NCBI GenBank assembly: GCA_000226015.1
Contig: JH154390.1
Span: 575 to 64,574 of the forward strand
Reading direction: 5' to 3'
Length of the DNA stretch: 64,000 bases
DNA from: Mnemiopsis leidyi
Lineage: Eukaryota > Ctenophora > Tentaculata > Lobata > Bolinopsidae
Notes under the pieces: model-generated
The model's database searches: none
Seen by the model: only the letters and a program-made list of their open reading frames with translations
What the model was told of the DNA's origin: nothing
Translations under genes and position numbers: made by a program
In this document: positions 1 to 11,552 of the stretch, piece after piece
How the letters are laid out: every line of letters starts with the position of its first letter
Position numbering within the stretch: position 1 is the first letter of the stretch

Positions 1-224
1 CAAGAAGGCCCAATATTATGCTTACCGGTAAAGACAAGAAGGCCCAATATTATGCTTACCGGTAAAGACAAGAAGGCCCAATATTATGCTTACCGGTAAA
101 GACAAGAAGGCCCAATATTATGCTTACCGGTAAAGACAAGAAGGCCCAATATTATGCTTACCGGTAAAGACAAGAAGGCCCAATATTATGCATACCGGTA
201 AAGACAAGAAGGCCAAGTATTATA
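1..224. repeat. 34-bp tandem repeat (satellite end)
   Basis: Six near-identical copies of a 34-bp unit starting caagaaggcc begin at bases 1, 35, 69, 103, 137 and 171, followed by a decayed partial copy from 205. Every unit contains the perfect 10-bp palindrome ttaccggtaa, except the sixth, where it is damaged by one change. The array runs off the left edge, so its true size is unknown. Copies are almost identical, which suggests recent amplification. Confidence 0.97.
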
Positions 225-2551
225 ACCATCCAGAGGACTCTGCACCAATAGGGACGCTCCCTTTGAATCATTACTTGGTAGTAATCACTAGTAAGATCCC
301 GTATCCTGTTGATAAAATATAACTCAGTTACCTTATAGTTTTCTTGAAACTTAAGTTATGCTCAATTTAGAATCAATTCGGGTTCAGTTATTCGAGTTCA
401 GTTATTTTTTGAAAAGGGTGATGCTTAAGGGCGATGATAAATATGAGGTCGATCGCGCATATCGCGTTAAATGAAGCTTGTGCGTTTAAGATCGATCCAT
501 TAGTCATTACTTTATCGAATTTGAACTGACCCATAGAAAAACTGGTTCTTCGGTATTTCAGGAGATTTTCCTCCCCAAGCGTTGTTGCTCATCACCTCCA
601 TCTGACTGGCAGAATTTCTTGAAACCGACAGTTGACAACAGGCTTAAACTTGAGAAAATATTTCCCAAAAATTGCCAATACTGGCCTTGGGTTTGAAAAA
701 CAAAATTATAGCGTGAGATAAATAAGCTACTGGTAGATAAATTGACGCAGAATAACAAAGCTCACTCAAAGAAGCAAAATATGGGCTGTTTCTCACGTTC
801 ACACTTCACAAGCAAATGATTTACCTTCCTTGCGAAATGTATTCTCTACAGTATACACTGAAGAGTATACAGTATACACTATACAGTGTACATATATATA
901 ATATATATTTAAATACACTGTAAAATTTACACAGCCGTTATTACTTATCAGCACACACGCACTTAACTTGTTAGGGTACAAATAATGTAGGGGCTTGTTC
1001 AAACTTTAAGCTGTCAGTAGCAACATGAAACATGAATAAACAAACAGTTAACAGACGATCTTGAGGCCGTTCAGTTCAAAGGAGGGCTGCCTAATGGACC
1101 AGAACTTTAGTCCTCAATCTAATAAGAGCGGAACAAACCCTCAACATGGAAGTCACAAAACAAAGAAGGTAGATCGTTAGCAGTAATTTCCAGGAGGAAT
1201 TTCAAAATGGAAGTTGAAGCGCTTTTAAGGGAAAGATACATCTCATAACGAAGTGTCAGTAAATCTTTCCCGCGTGTTAAACAGTGAAGTCTTGTAGGAA
1301 CATGAATTTCATCACATCAGCTACAGTACAAGATGTCGTGTAACAGTTAAACAGTTAAACATTATCACTTCAAAGATATTGGACCCTTATACTCCGTGTA
1401 AGAGCAAGGCTGTTAAACGACAACATTAGGAAAAGTCAACTAGATGCCTCATCAAACAGATTAAATTATCTTCAACATTAAAATATCGCTATACGCCGCG
1501 TAAAGACAATTTAACGATCGAGTAATCTTGAAGACGCCTCACAAAAGCAGAAGCTGATTAAATTCAAGGTAAAAGTAAACTGTGTTGACGGTAATTCAGT
1601 GCTCGGATGACCCGACGGTTACCAAGGTAACCTGACCGTAACCAAGGCGATAAAAAGTCCTAATTGATTAATCTTATATATAATACATTTTCTCAAATTG
1701 AGAGTGGCAGTTTCAAGCAAACCATACTGTTTTAACCATTTTTAAGAATTGTGCATGGAGATTATTGAGAATGTATGGAGGAGATTGCTAATTGTCAAGA
1801 TAATATATACTTAGAGGAATAACTGGAAATAATACTTAGAGGAATAACTGGAAAAACTGTTGTGTATAAAGCTGCTAAAGTCTGTAAACAAAAGATATAC
1901 CTCTCAACAGATAACTAGATGCGAAATAATGACAGCAAAATAGCCATGTTGTAAACTGTTGTAAACTGTTTTGCAATTCACATCTGATCTAAAACAAAGA
2001 ACTGAATAGTAATTACTCCTTAAATCTACTTTTAAATATACCCATATATAGCAACAAGCACTCTGCCTTTATCTTAGTATCTAATAAGCAAATCTAATAA
2101 ACTGAGCCTCTAACTCACTAAACATGAACTGTGCTTCTAAACGTGAACTGTGCTTGAAATCTAACTCACTACCACAATACAAAGTTAAAACATTTACATA
2201 TTTATTGACATGTAAACCGCTCCAACTACGAAGAGTAGCACGCTAAGTTCGCAGTGTGTTAACAAAGACTTCACAACCTTTATAAGAAAGAACGCTAACA
2301 GCTAATTCGCACCACGATATTATGCTGTACAGAGATCCCATTATAGACAGTCAAAGTACGACGAATATAAACTTTAAACGGATACCGAAACTACCGAAAG
2401 TAAGAAAAACATTCAGTACCCAGAATAAAATCTATACCGTCACAAAAAGAAAAAAAAGAAGCGCAGTGTAAAACTCATTCTGGGCTGGGAAGTGAGGGTT
2501 CTCAAAGCATATACACGACGACAATAGTGACTCAGTCATGAGGTTGAGTAA
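225..2551. other. Intergenic, no gene seen
   Basis: AT-rich sequence with only short chance open frames (the longest about 67 codons, low complexity or hydrophobic) and no exon-like conserved domain on either strand. An AT-rich palindromic stretch lies around 845-915. Confidence 0.6.
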
Positions 2552-2772
2552 ATTTTAAGTGTACTGTGTGTTGCTTCAAGATCATGAGTTGTTGTGTAGG
2601 TATTTACAATCGAATATCATTATCAATATAAATATGCAAATATCGATATTCCTCATGGTAGAGATTTGACGCAATGACGTAATTAAACTATATTTTTAGT
2701 GTACACTGAGTTGCTTTAAGTTCATTAGTTGTTGTGAAGGTATTCATGATCGAATATTCATATTTCTCATGG
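2552..2772. repeat. Diverged tandem duplication, about 140-bp period
   Basis: Two copies of a block beginning near gtgta (2559 and 2699) share the order gtgta..tgtgttgctt..aag, then agttgttgtg..aggtatt, then atcgaatat and tcatggt. The copies are clearly related but carry many substitutions, so the duplication is old. Confidence 0.7.
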
Positions 2773-3421
2773 TTCAAAAAGTGCAAAAAAACGCAGTCTC
2801 TCCACGTGTTGAAGTATAAACCAACACGTTGTATATAATTGGCAGTTATTGATGGCGGTTATGTACTTTATCACTACTTAAACTTTAAACTTTCCCTCGT
2901 GTCCTAATGTAAGCACGAAGACATAAACAATATACAAATTTGGAAATGTACTTAAAAAACAAATTGTAGAGATTTAACGTAAATAAGCTACCCGAAGCAA
3001 GATGCAGCAAAGTCACCGATTCGAGGCCCCGAGTTAAGACTATGACCTAGCTTGCTTTAGGTAATTGAAACTCCGAACTTGACGTAAAGAGTATAAGAAA
3101 TAAAAATAGAATCGAAAAAAATTGACCCGTATCGTGGCGTGAAAACGAAACACGGCCCTACAGTTACAAGCTACAGTTGCTTGCTTGAAAACAGAAAAAT
3201 AGAATCAGGTGAGGAGACAGAAGACTTGCGTCACAACAGAATGCAGAAGCCAATAGGAATCGAATAAGTAGGAAGTAAAACGAGGTAGTAAACAACTCAC
3301 GTAGATTTAGTCTCACATTAATGGTTACACAATTAGGACAAGGTTAGAAGGTTTGCAACGTGTATTTCGTAATTCGTTGAGTAAACCCAGTACATAGTGC
3401 GTTGCGCGCGGCTGATATCAG

Positions 3422-3450
3422 CACGTGATCATGTCACGTGATACCACGTG
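3422..3450. promoter_or_regulatory. Triple CACGTG E-box cluster
   Basis: Three CACGTG hexamers occur within 29 bases (3422-3427, 3435-3440, 3445-3450). CACGTG is the core site of bHLH-leucine zipper factors (USF, MITF/TFE, Myc/Max families). The local GC content is higher than in the surroundings, as in a promoter, but no transcript start could be placed next to it. Confidence 0.4.
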
Positions 3451-3459
3451 ACCGCAGTA

Positions 3460-5430
3460 GTCAGTACACTGTACACCGTGCGCACTGCGTGATGATCAGT
3501 ATTCAGTTGTTTGATCAGTTGTTTACACCTTCGATCCTACATTGAGAGTCCTTTCTCAGTTTGGTTTGTTCCTTGTGTACCTATTTATAGCTTAAGCAGG
3601 GAGGTTTAATAAACCTTAGGTTAAATGAAGTTTTTGTTCACAGGTTTGTGACAGTGACACGTTCGTCTTCACTCTAAGTACTGCGTACTGTTATCGTTCT
3701 GTTATGTTCTGTCGCTCTGCAAAGTGCTTAAGTGCTACAATTAGTTTCCACCTTTACCTATTCCAACTTTTAGCTTCAAACTATAAGTATCACTTAGTGG
3801 TTAGTGCAAATCTGTATCGGGGTTGGGTAGGCGATAAAATTTCGGGACTGTTGAAGTAGAACTGTCGGATTTCAAGATTTGGAGCAATTAAATGTAGGTG
3901 TCGATAAGTAACAAATAACAACAATAGTATCGAAGTTTGTACCTGTCACTGATTGGAATCTAATTTTAAAACGTGATCAGTAAGCAAATCTATCATATAA
4001 TTATATCAAAGCTGTCCCGACCAATCAAGGACCGCAAATCACCGGTCCAACTTCATTACTTAAATAGTAACCATTAGTTACGTAAACATGAAAATCTGTG
4101 TAAGAAATTTGAGCGTTCTATTTCTCTTCTGAAACTAATGGACAATATGAGGGTGACGCTGACTTGTTTTTTTGGATGCGGGACACCGGTTTTGCTAAAT
4201 CATTTTAAAGGTGTATTTAGAATCTATACCGCTATACATCAGCACCTTAGTATGGACCATGATTTGTACAGGTAGATTGTAGAAAATAGAAATATTTAAT
4301 CTATTACGAAAACTTAGATAACAAGTTATCACTGAATTGCTATTTTAAGTATGGAATCTGTATCGTGATGACATTGACTTTCAAACTGCCTTGTCATAGT
4401 CACTTCCTACTTCAGGCCTGATTTATCGTCATCCTCACCCTAATGCATATCTATCTCTTTCCGCCCCTTATAAATGGTAAATCCAGCCTCTTTTATATCT
4501 TTATATCAGCCCAGTGGCGTGACCCCGCACAATTAGGACAATTTTATCATCACTTTCACTAATTGATATATTTAATTTTCCTAGTTATCCAAATTCAGTA
4601 TGAGCTCGTAAAGAATAAATGTGCCCATGGCCTCACGTTATCTAGATTACGGAAAATATCAAAGATTTTTTATCATTATTGTTCTTAAACTGTTCTTTAA
4701 ACTTTTATTAGAACTTACAATATAAAGTTGCCCGTTATAGTTTTTACCACGTTTTAGGTTCTAGACTCCGCACTTTCTCACTTATTTTGGTTTGCCGAAT
4801 TTTTATTAGATTCTATACCCTCTGAGCCGCCACATTCAATTATGTAAGTCTGCAGTCCTGTGTTATCTTTGTTCACTGTACGCGCTCGGAGATATGTTCC
4901 GCTGTGATAATATCGTTAATTACTGATGAGTAACAGGACTCATGATTACTTCCTTACTTTTTAAACAGTATTTCGGTATTTGATAAATTGCTCGATCGTC
5001 GAATAGGGTCAAATCTTAAAACCGCGATTGACTTCTTCTTAAATTTTGTGGTAATGTAAAGTTGTCAAAGAGACAATATGGACAAGAGTTAGAAGAAAAT
5101 AGATAAAAAACTTAACGCCCAGCAGGTTTATTCCACAAAAACAAAATATCAAAACTGCACGACCAAAATCAATTTCAATATGTAGTTGTGACACGATTAC
5201 ACGCTAAATGGTACTGATGTCTGATATGTGTAACATGAGAAGGTTTTGAAATGAATCCTGGCTAAAACCCACTTCAAACTTAGATAAGGCCCAATTATGA
5301 GGATTCATATTTCAGCGATTTAGTTCAAACGAGTTTCCAATTCGAAGTTATCGAATCCTGTTTAGAAATCCAATTTTTGCAATTATAGGCAATCCTTGCA
5401 AAATTTGTGCACAGTCTCTCAATCGCGTGG
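3460..5430. other. Intergenic, no gene seen
   Basis: AT-rich with no open frame of note and no recognised repeat. It contains the 3' flank of the potassium channel gene, which is read leftwards into it. Confidence 0.6.
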
Positions 5431-5433
5431 CCG

Positions 5434-5439
5434 TTTATT
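5434..5439 (-). terminator. Candidate poly(A) signal of the Kv channel gene
   Basis: AATAAA on the minus strand, about 190 bases after the channel's stop codon. Position and motif fit, but shorter AT-rich alternatives exist in between. Confidence 0.4.
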
Positions 5440-5627
5440 TTGAGTACCCTGAACTTAAAAACTCCTATGCATTCAGAGGCTCTATTGCTAGAGCTTGTCA
5501 AATTCTCTTTATAATTGAAGGTTGTCTCAACGGATAGGAATCATGGTATAAGATGAAAATAAAGGTACAAATAAGCACAGCCAAATACTCGATAAAAACA
5601 TCTCCAAACCAAAACAGTTCCATCAAG

Positions 5628-7612
5628 TCAAGTCATATAAACTTCGTCGTTGTTTATCTTCTTAGCCTTGCTTCTCCTCTCAGTTCTGTGTCTCGGCAAG
5701 AAGCCGTACGCTACCCCACTGTACTCTGGGTACTTCCCCTCGAAGTTCTCATGACAACCGTCATCAATAGTCGCGTAACGTCCCACTTTCGGTCTCCTGA
5801 TCTTCATGAATCGATTAAAGTTGGTTATAATGATCGGAAATGGTAGCGATATCACCAGGATTCCTGTCAAGGCACATAGCCCACCCACAAGTTTTCCTAA
5901 AGGAGTCTTGGGCACATAATCACCATACCCCACGGTTGACATGGTAACAATGCTCCACCAGAACCCCGCCACCACACTATCGAACTGGTTTGGGTCGTCC
6001 GCGCTGCACCTCTCACCGCACCCGTGCTCGTCACACGGCTCCGCGCATCCCTCCGAGAAGAACATCAAGCTGCTGTAAAGCGCTACAAAAGTTATCAGGG
6101 TCATTGTCAGGATGAGGAGCTCCCCCGCACTCTGGCGCAGCGCGTACCCCAGCGCAAACAGCCCTTGAAAGTAGCGGGATATCTTGAAGATCCTGACAAT
6201 TCGGAGAGCTCGGAACAGACGGAGGACCATGATGAAGGGAGGGTTGAGGTGATGAGCCATGAGTTCCAAGTAGAAGGGGATGACAGCCAGAAGGTCGAAC
6301 CAGTTGAGGAGGGATTTGACGAACTGGTGTTTGTCTGGGCAGGTGACAATCCTCATGATAAAGTCAAGAGTGAACCAGATAATACTGACTCTCTCCACCG
6401 ACATTATTATCGTCTTTGCTGCTGATACACTGCGAGAATTTGTTGGTTAGATTAGAAATTATTTTTGTCGTTAGAGATTGAAAAAAAGAATAGAAATATA
6501 AAATTCAGGTATGGACTACGGATAAAGGCTAAGAACTAACGTCATGATTCCCCAAAAATTTTGATCCGGCGACTCTGCCTCTCTGATTGCAGGAAGAGAC
6601 TCCAAACATTGACAAATAACCGCCATGAAAATCACAATCTGATCAAAGTAGCCCAGCGCTCGAGCTGGGGCACTGGACTGGGGCTCATCAAATAGCTGAG
6701 GAATTTTGTAGTAAGTTACTAAGTTACTGTAATATCTAACTAAGAAGGCCATCGGAGTCCGAAAAGCTTATTATATTTGATCCCCAAAAGCTCAAAGGCA
6801 AGAAGCTAGTTTCGACTGCTTTATTACAAGCATTCAAAACCAATTGAAGGTCAAACTACAAACATTGCTCAATTAACCAGAACATAAAATGTCACAAACA
6901 AAAATCCGTTAAACCACCAATAAGCCGGTCTACCTGCCAGAGTTTCTTCTGTAAAGGGTACTTGAAGGTGTACAAGTCTACCGAGGACGTACTCTTCTCT
7001 ATCGGGCTGACCAATCTCTTTATAACAGTCTCGTCTATCTTGTAGAACCTTAGTTCCTCAACAAACACATCAGGGTTCACGTTTGACGGCAGACATATCA
7101 GGCCATCCGACTGGTAGTAATAGAGGATCGGTTCAAAGGCTGACCGGTTTCTGTCGAAAAAGTACTCCTTGGTTTCCGGTATGAAGAAGTCTTCTATCTC
7201 ATCTGAACCTGTAGGTTGAGTGAGTTCATACGAGGCAATGAATCATTTTGTACACCAACATGTAACGCACAAACTAAGTATCGTACGATTACGAATCAAA
7301 TCAATCGAATTTGACAAGGATGGAGGTCTCAAACTTGATGAAAATTGTAAAAATTAACAAAAGCTGATAAAAACCTAGCAGTGTGTCGGGGTATCTCTTT
7401 AATGTGGACCGTTTCGTCTGGAATATCTGGCCGCCCACATTTATGGCGATGATGTCCCTGAGTGTGGTTTTGGAGCACTCGCAGAGGTGTTCCTCAAAAC
7501 AATTGTTCCTCTGATCGAAGCAGTTCTCTGAATCTGTTCTCACCTCTTCAGACCGACTTGGTTCTGGCGAGCTCATGAGATCTTTCACCCGTGGAACTAG
7601 AGCGACTATCAT
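5628..7612 (-). CDS. Shaker-type (Kv1-like) voltage-gated K+ channel subunit
   Basis: Four exons: 7612-7375, 7208-6934, 6695-6541 and 6429-5628; all junctions are GT-AG and the phases agree, giving 489 residues. It encodes a tetrameric plasma-membrane potassium channel subunit. Residues about 50-145 form the T1 (BTB) assembly domain, ending with EYFFDRNR..FEPILYYYQS as in Shaker and without the zinc-binding set of Kv2-4. S1 lies near 187-203. S2 has E235 and F242 of the charge-transfer site, with D245 in place of the usual glutamate. S3 has D268. S4 has six charges every third residue (R293, R296, R299, R302, K305, R308). The selectivity filter TVGYGD is at 388-393. Odd points: the turret before the pore holds C351, C355, C360 and C364, and the S6 hinge is PFP (419-421) instead of PVP. 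The start is the first ATG, at 7612; a second in-frame ATG (residue 13) is possible. The family call is secure; the exact ion-channel subtype is by resemblance. Confidence 0.93.
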
Positions 7613-8283
7613 CCGTAATCCAGGTTGCTATGGCAGTGGTTAAACTACCCCCAAAACGTCACACTCATACTCATAGTCTACTGAAAAGTGGTCGAATCGT
7701 CAGCGTGTTCGGCATTCAACTATTAAACTCGGAGGGTACCGGTAAAAGGACAGCGATCGTTACATAATTCATCCTTTCACAATGCCATGACGGTCCAGCT
7801 ACGTTGCTCCCTGCATATTGGTCGGCCAGACAATATCTGATGCCAAGTAATGGCCTGCTGGCTGTTACCGTAGACAAAAGAACCGGCGGAAACCCCCCCC
7901 CCCACCTGCTGTATTACATGACACGCTCATTGCTTACATTCGTACTGTGCTTGTAATTTTGTGACATTTTCTATACCTGGAGCAGCTGATTTGTACCTTA
8001 AGAGGGGAGGAGCCGAACTGCATTAATTTTGTAATGGCACGTGCGTACCAAGGCTAATCTCTAGACTTGCTAAACTCAATAAGCTAACTCATTCTATAAC
8101 TGACTGATCTCCCTATTTAGTTTGATCTCTTTTCAAGTTGATTGTTGACTCTGTGTGCTGTGCGTAATTGTCATGTATGAAAATGGATCAGGAAATTGAT
8201 TACGAAATTTCTAAGACAATTGATCCAGATTCTCACTTGGCTTTGCTTGGTTAGATTAACTTGCAGAGATCATATCGAGCTAA

Positions 8284-8452
8284 ACGATTAGATTTGTGAC
8301 AGCCATTGACCAATGAGAAGCTGGATACGGCAAATTATTATCAAGAAACGTGTCAAAACTGATATGCCATATGATTCATCTGCCACCTCCACACAAATAA
8401 CAATTTTTTTGAAGCTGGGTTTTTTTGGGGGGAAGTCACAAATTGTATGTTA
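8284..8452. mobile_element. Decayed fragments of an inverted-repeat (MITE-like) element
   Basis: Two pieces match the arms of the hairpin element at 62612-62731. Bases 8291-8326 share atttgtgac and ttgaccaatgagaagct; bases 8421-8451 share ttttttgggg and tcacaaatt, in the opposite arm. About 100 unrelated bases lie between them, so this looks like a broken or interrupted copy of a non-autonomous DNA transposon. Confidence 0.4.
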
Positions 8453-10275
8453 AACGCGATATTGATTCTTCGTTACTAACTTATGACTTCAAATCGGCTG
8501 ATGATGATCGCTGACAAATATTTGTGAACTTTGTCCAAAAATTCCGTTCTCCATTAGTTAATCATGAATACAAAAAACGTGAATGAACAAACTCTGTCAA
8601 AGAAATCAAAAAGCCTAAGTATATGACTACGCAGTGCACCCAATGTATTTGTTGCATATGGTTCGTATAAGACTTGCACGCCGCCGCCGCATAGGCCGCC
8701 AGGCGCCACCAATGCAATTTCAACCACGCCGCCGTGGCAGTTTAAGAAGAAAGCAGTGCAATTCTGGTTGGTACGAGTGCGAAACAACAGTGGAAGTACT
8801 GTACTTTAAACAATAGCATTTGTGAAATGTGTAGTGAAGTTAACTACATAAGTACCTTCTATAATTGTTTCCGTAATAAGAGATCATGATCATGATACTC
8901 GACAATTAAATGCATAAGGCTCGTATTTCATTTTAAGTAAGTGCTTGTTGCAGATAAGCGATATTATGTGGATGATAATCTAGTTTCCGTTGTTGACTTT
9001 AATGAATAACATTAATAATTCAATTTCATTATGGACTTATGAATACAGTATAGATTCAATTCGGAGGCTTAATTATCTTTCATAAGATTATACAAACCTA
9101 GATTTGAATAAAAACGTGCAATATACGGATTATACTTATAGGTCTTGCATTGTTGGCCTCGACTAAAGCTTGTGATTTAACCTTACCACTTTCATTTCTG
9201 TGTAATTGAGGGAAAAGCAAAGTTTGCGAAGAAAAACATAAAGCACAAAACAAAAGTGAACCATCAAATATTAAGGAAAGAAGTAAGAACTAGTAACTAG
9301 TTAAACCATTTTTAAAACAATTCTTCGATCATTTTAAACAAGAATAAATATGCATCAAGTTGCTGGGATGCTCTCTTGAAGTAGGAATAAGCTTGTCATC
9401 AGAATGCATATTGCATGTAGATACTAGATAAGCTCTGCTTAGAAAAATAGCAGAAATAGTTGAGAATTTATGAAGATTTAACTTTAACGTATCTTAAAGT
9501 CAATAATATGTTCCTCCCAGTATTGACATTGGAGTAAAAACTGAAAGCAGTACTTGCAAGTCAAACCCCCAAGCAACACACACATGTACTTAATTAAGTG
9601 ATAAATACCCAAGTAAAACAACCAAGTAATCAAACTACAGGAATAATGCGCTAATCAATCACAGTTTATTGCGTAAATCAAAATACGCACAGTTTGATGG
9701 TAAATGCATACCTGAACAAAGCTGGAATCTCGTTATTAACTTAATAGGAAGAGTGATTAGCAATTATCTGGTTACATTGGGATGATCTTAACGAGAGAGA
9801 GAGATTGTGTACACCCTTCCGTTACGTCATCCTTCTTGTGAAGTGGCGACGAAAATAATATGTTCGGCCGAGTTATGAAATAGGAGGTTTCTTAGACTTG
9901 TTAGTTACTAGTACTACCGCCTGTTTTACGTTATCTTACTCTTAAGTTAATACCACCTGGATATCTTCAGTCAGAGAATATAGATGTTGCAGTATCGCTC
10001 TCAGTGAATGGCCTTGAAGGCTGAATCCATTTTTAGTATGCTATGATTATGGTCACTAGAAAATGTTGTCGTGGTTAAGGCGGAGAAGCATGTTTAGTTG
10101 AATAATAAATATCATATTATTTCTGTACGTACTCCTCTTTTAACCTCTAAGTTTGCGACAATATTGAACCATAAGTTACTGTTAAGATAATGTTTTATGT
10201 TGACAGTAAGCTAAAATCTCGAGGATTGCGATGGGCGTTTATTGCTCGATGTTATAGCTCGATAGGTTTTTAGAA

Positions 10276-10388
10276 TTGTATTGAAATGTATTAACAACAA
10301 ATTAAAATGTATTAACAAGAAATTAAAATGTATTAATGTTAACAGAAAATTAAGAATATTAACAACAAATTAAAATGTATTAACAATT
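10276..10388. repeat. AT-rich tandem repeat, about 20-bp unit
   Basis: Four to five imperfect copies of a unit close to attaaaatgtattaacaaca. Copies differ in length and sequence. Confidence 0.7.
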
Positions 10389-11487
10389 AAACCTTCGGCC
10401 ATATTCCATTGTGCCATTCCTATTGTATTTACAAGACGTGTTAATATGTTGCTCCTCATCCTAAGTTTTTTACTGATGAGTTAATAAATGAATTTTTGGA
10501 AAAGAAGTAATTAGACGTCGAACGATAGTAAAAAGGACATAAGTCGATTTCTAGAAAACCTCAGTAAGGACATGGTAACATCTATAATGTAGCGGTTAAT
10601 TAAGTAGCCCTGCTTAAGATTGGAGGTTTATCCGCCGCTTAGCGATTACAATTACCCTTCCAGTTCTTTATCCAATTATTAGTTAACCATCTCCTCACAT
10701 GGCTCAGAATCTGCTCTGCCGTACATTATACCGACCACTAAACTGCCCGTTGTCGTAATAGGGGATGTAACAGCAAGTTATCTTGATTCATTCTACAATC
10801 TGCACTTGTGGTGCCTTGCAGGAATTAGGGATGAGATGATTATCTGCTCATTATTCATTGTTTAAAGCGGGAGCTATTCCAGCAACAGTAGCAGTGGTGG
10901 AGACTGGAGGTCATTTCTTTTGTCTTCTTTGCAAAGCATGGTTAAAACTTAAAAACTTAAAGATAAGAAAAAAGAGAAAAATCATAACAAACAAAAATTA
11001 CTGAAACATAAAAAGGGGAAAAACACCTCCCCTCTTCCAAGTAGACCCGGTCGAACAAGCCAAAACCAACAGTAGAGGTCATAAGTAGAGGAGAATAAAG
11101 AGATCGAAATTAAACACGGTTTGTGTCCGGGTAGCTGTACAATATGAACTGTGTTTTCTCGTGACTTCAACAGATTCACCTTAGTAATTGTCTTTATGGC
11201 TGGGTCGCGGACGCAATACTAAGACAGTTCTAGTTCACAAGAGTGAAGGCATTGTAGGCGTCCGTTTGATCCAGGCTTCTGAAAAGAAGTCGCCTCGGTT
11301 CTATTCTAACTAACGACCTGCAAGCACAGTGAAGAGACCCACTGTAATTACAAAGCAAATGTAAATAGCACTCGCTGCAAGGTAACGCTAAGAATGACAA
11401 CGCGTATATGAGTATATGTGCATGAACACATTCCACACCAGATTTCAAGATCTAGGCTGCTTGAGATAAGGTATAGCATAATAAGGT

Positions 11488-11552
11488 CGGTACACATAAC
11501 ATAAAATACGGTACACATAACATAAAATACGGTACACATAACATAAAATATG
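11488..11552. repeat. 21-bp tandem repeat, three copies
   Basis: Three consecutive copies of cggtacacataacataaaata, the last slightly changed. Read on the minus strand it produces a repetitive short frame that is not a gene. Confidence 0.85.

Noticed and set aside
5553-5846. Plus-strand frames over the Kv exon (also 6024-6425)
   Set aside because: They are antisense shadows of the channel's last exon, whose minus-strand reading has a complete pore and voltage sensor.
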